The position numbers were made by a program, and so were the translations under genes. Source: a virus. From it: a stretch of DNA of 30,876 nucleotides. Under the pieces are notes generated by a model, which worked only from the letters and a program-made list of their open reading frames with translations, was not told the DNA's origin and ran no database searches. The stretch is taken from the IMG/VR virus record IMGVR_UViG_3300033183_000166, positions 1 to 30,876 of that record, one strand, 5' to 3'. Below, piece by piece: positions 28,726-30,876 of the stretch. Position 1 is the stretch's first letter. The number at the start of each line of letters is the position of its first letter.

Positions 28726-29168
28726 TGGACATAATCGATTTCGAGGCCAACCACGCACGGTTGATCTTGCAGGGTGGGGTTCATGATGAGCGAATTAGGC
28801 CATCAGAATCAGTCGATAAATTTGTTGAAGGCATGGTCTTGCCAGATTGGGCCTTCACAGGTGTAGACAAAGGCCGGGTGATAGCATGCGCCGGCATCTT
28901 TCCGATATGGGAAGGGGTAGCCGAAGCCTGGTTTTTAGGCAGTCAACATATGTATGACTTTGACATCCAGATCACGCGGGCGCTTGTTAAGGGTCTGCCT
29001 GAGTGGATGGAAAAATATAATCTGCACCGCGTTCAAGCGAATGTGCGCGAAGATTGGCCCAAAGCCAGAAGATGGGCCAAGTTCCTGGGGATGGAGGAGG
29101 AAGGCGTCATGCGTTCATACACCCCGGACAAACATGACTACATTAGATTTGCAAGGGTAGTACGCTAA
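28725..29168 (+). CDS. GNAT-like internal virion protein A (T7 gp13-like)
   Basis: A 147-residue protein with an acetyltransferase-like fold: LPDWAFTGVDKGRVIACAGI, IWEGVAEAWFLGS, YNLHRVQANVREDWPKARRW and FLGMEEEGVMRSYTPD follow the GNAT order of strands and the 'R-x-W..FLGF..EG.MR.Y' ending. T7 gp13 and related proteins belong to this group and are needed for assembly of internal proteins. Whether it acetylates anything is unknown; the acetyl-CoA loop (Q/RxxGxG/A) is not evident. It is coupled to the gp12-like gene (TAATG), and its stop overlaps the next start. Confidence 0.82.
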   Translation: MDIIDFEANHARLILQGGVHDERIRPSESVDKFVEGMVLPDWAFTGVDKGRVIACAGIFPIWEGVAEAWFLGSQHMYDFDIQITRALVKGLPEWMEKYNLHRVQANVREDWPKARRWAKFLGMEEEGVMRSYTPDKHDYIRFARVVR

Positions 29169-29641
29169 TGGGTATAGAAACTCTAGGTCTGCAAGCGATT
29201 GGTGGGGTGATTAGTGCCGCGGGGCAAATGCAAGCAGCAAGCGCCATGGAAAGCGCCGGCGAGTACAACAGGCAGATCGGTGAGCGAAACGAGAAAGTCG
29301 CAGAGCAAAAAGCCGAAATGCGTATTTTCCAAGCCTCACAAGAAGCATTGCGATTTAGCGAACAATTTCGCAGTCTAAATGACTCAAGCATCCAGGCAAT
29401 GCGTTTCAACGGCGTTGTTGGTTCTAGCGGCACAGCTTTAGATGTAGCTATGAACAATGCCCTGGAAGCTGAGAAAGACATCCAGACCATGAAGATAAAT
29501 GCAGCGCGTGATGCTAGTGACGCGCGTGAAGAAGGTGTGAACGCAAGGTTGAAAGGTGAGTTGTCTGCCTATGAATCTAGAGCACAAGCGAAGGCAATGC
29601 GGATTGGCGCTATGGGCTCTCTGTTCTCATCTCTTGCCTAG
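29168..29641 (+). CDS. Internal virion protein B (T7 gp14-like)
   Basis: A 157-residue helical protein starting MGIETLGLQAIGGVISAAGQ, with a short hydrophobic N-terminal helix (residues 5-22) and long amphipathic helices (YNRQIGERNEKVAEQKAEMR, FSEQFRSLNDSSIQAMRFNG). The middle GVVGSSGTALDVAMNNALEA is the best-conserved motif of gp14-like ejection proteins. T7 gp14 forms the outer membrane pore when ejected. It has a TAATG overlap with the gp13-like gene. It is slightly shorter than T7 gp14 (196). Confidence 0.8.
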   Translation: MGIETLGLQAIGGVISAAGQMQAASAMESAGEYNRQIGERNEKVAEQKAEMRIFQASQEALRFSEQFRSLNDSSIQAMRFNGVVGSSGTALDVAMNNALEAEKDIQTMKINAARDASDAREEGVNARLKGELSAYESRAQAKAMRIGAMGSLFSSLA

Positions 29642-29656
29642 TTTAGGAGTTATTGC

Positions 29657-30876
29657 ATGCGTGTCCCTACCTATCAACGAAAGCTTCAGCTCAATAACGC
29701 TGGAGGCGGTCGGTTTTTAACAGCGCAGCTTAGCCCTAGCGCTATGGCAGCGCCTGGCCTCGCATTAGCAAAGGTGGGCGAAAAGCTAGTTGATATTGGT
29801 ATGGAGAAACAAAAGCTCCAAGCCAAATCCCAATTGCAAGAGGCAGAAACACAGCTGCAATTGGACTTACAAGAGATGAGCCTAGAAGCGCTCAAGTCGG
29901 ATGACCCAGTAGCAGCTGAGCAAAACATTTCTGAGAGATTTGAAGGCGTAGTCAAAAATTTTATGACGGGCAAACGCTTGAGTGCAAGCAACCAGCCGTT
30001 TTTGTCAAACAAGTTAGCGCGAAATTCATTTATGGCATCAAGCCAACGGCTAATGGGCGCAGCAATTATTGATTTCCGCAATAAGAACAATAAACGCATT
30101 ACCGATATGGGTAGGGCAAACCTAGATACTGAAGCAAAAAGTGCAATATCAATTGCTACAGATACTGCCGCCGATATCGATGCTAGAGCTGAAGCTTTTA
30201 GCAGTATTTTCGCCGTGAACGAAAACCCAAAATATGGCGGTGTCTTGCAACGCGGTAGCACGGGCGGATTGTTTGACGCAAAAGCGGTAGCCACCAGGTT
30301 TGATGATTACGGCGACCAGATTGTGCGCGGCACAGCATTGAACCTTTTCAAAGGGGCTGACAGCGCAACAAAGGTTGCAATGGACATTGCGAATGGCAAG
30401 TCAACAGACACGGTGCTGAATAGCGCTCTTAACCAGCTGGCGCCAGACAAGCGGCAGAAAGCTATAAGCGAGCTTTTGACGCTTGCAAAAGCAATGGACA
30501 CAGACAAGCGTCAGCGCAAAGAAGCAGACGAGAAAGCTGAGAATGATGCGCTACAAGACAAATTCAAAAGCATAATCAATATTGATCGTGGTAACGCGGA
30601 CGAACGAAATGCCGCGTTGACAGCGCATAAAGAGCTGCTTGATGAGGATTGGTATACGCCAGAAAAACGTAAACAAGCTGAAACAATCCTTGGGATTGCT
30701 CCTGATGCAGACAAGCCTGGCGCTGAAAAATCAGACAAAGGCGCTTTGAATACTTTGATTTTGCTTGATCAGAAAAATGAACTGACCATGGGTGCGGTTA
30801 ATGGGCTCAAAGACAAGCTCACAAATTCAGATTACGAGCAGTATTTGAAAGCTGTCATCACGGAAAACAAAGAAGC
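29657..30876 (+). CDS. Internal virion protein C (T7 gp15-like), truncated at the window edge
   Basis: At least 406 residues with no stop before the end of the window. It starts MRVPTYQRKLQLNNAGGGRF, AGGAG 9 bases upstream. The protein is nearly all helix, with Gln/Lys/Glu-rich stretches (VDIGMEKQKLQAKSQLQEAE, DTDKRQRKEADEKAENDALQ), as in gp15-type ejection proteins that form the periplasmic tunnel. The position after gp14-like fits. The 107-residue open frame at the left edge, just before the gp16-like gene, is probably its C-terminus. Together they would be at least 513 residues, against about 750 in T7, so some sequence may be missing between the edges. Confidence 0.75.
   Translation, partial: MRVPTYQRKLQLNNAGGGRFLTAQLSPSAMAAPGLALAKVGEKLVDIGMEKQKLQAKSQLQEAETQLQLDLQEMSLEALKSDDPVAAEQNISERFEGVVKNFMTGKRLSASNQPFLSNKLARNSFMASSQRLMGAAIIDFRNKNNKRITDMGRANLDTEAKSAISIATDTAADIDARAEAFSSIFAVNENPKYGGVLQRGSTGGLFDAKAVATRFDDYGDQIVRGTALNLFKGADSATKVAMDIANGKSTDTVLNSALNQLAPDKRQKAISELLTLAKAMDTDKRQRKEADEKAENDALQDKFKSIINIDRGNADERNAALTAHKELLDEDWYTPEKRKQAETILGIAPDADKPGAEKSDKGALNTLILLDQKNELTMGAVNGLKDKLTNSDYEQYLKAVITENKE

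Noticed and set aside
29686-30294. 202-residue minus-strand ORF
   Set aside because: Shadow of the gp15-like gene; rich in Ser/Ala/Leu/Phe as expected from the complement of a Gln/Lys/Ala-coding strand.

Overview
The window is most of a temperate, podovirus-like phage genome, probably from a marine alphaproteobacterium. The virion genes follow the T7 order: terminase, portal, scaffold, capsid, tail tube A, tail tube B, gp13-, gp14-, gp15- and gp16-like ejection proteins, then a fibre with a T7 gp17-like N-terminus. The lifestyle genes are those of a lysogenic phage: tyrosine integrase, XRE-type repressor, Cro-like regulator, and ERF recombinase with a PD-(D/E)XK nuclease. No RNA polymerase, DNA polymerase, helicase or primase is visible. 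The host guess rests on a 45-nt copy of an alphaproteobacterial-looking tRNA-Asp(GUC) 3' end beside the integrase, on small proteins familiar from marine phages, and on a holin of the gene-transfer-agent type. The species is not determinable from this.

Layout. Positions 1-6400: end of an ejection protein, a nested small ORF, a terminator, the gp16-like protein and the tail fibre. Positions 6413-9715: fibre-associated proteins, then a dense lysis cassette (XhlA-like protein, EF-hand membrane protein, a 22-residue membrane peptide, 3-TM holin, M15 endolysin) and two small basic proteins. Positions 9716-10063: attP, with GTACTAC arm repeats on both sides of the tRNA core, a terminator, and the integrase promoter. 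Positions 10064-11215: integrase. Positions 11212-14394, minus strand: recombination operon. Positions 14480-15121, minus strand: repressor. Positions 15208-18725: plus-strand early operon (Cro-like regulator, VRR-NUC nuclease, zinc-ribbon proteins, PAPS-reductase-like protein, DNA methyltransferase, small unknowns). From 18872 to the right edge: terminase and virion genes, ending inside a gp15-like gene.

How it works together. 17-bp imperfect palindromes close to TTGACA-N5-TGTCAA occur twice between the repressor and the Cro-like gene, once over the -35 of the recombination promoter, and once between the -35 and -10 of the integrase promoter. A weaker fifth copy lies before the terminase operon. 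One repressor could therefore hold the switch, integration and recombination silent in the lysogen. An intact attP between the lysis and integrase genes means this is the non-integrated (circular or virion) form, not a prophage in its chromosome. The two window edges probably cut the same gp15-like gene, so little of the genome may be missing, but the edges do not join in frame as given.
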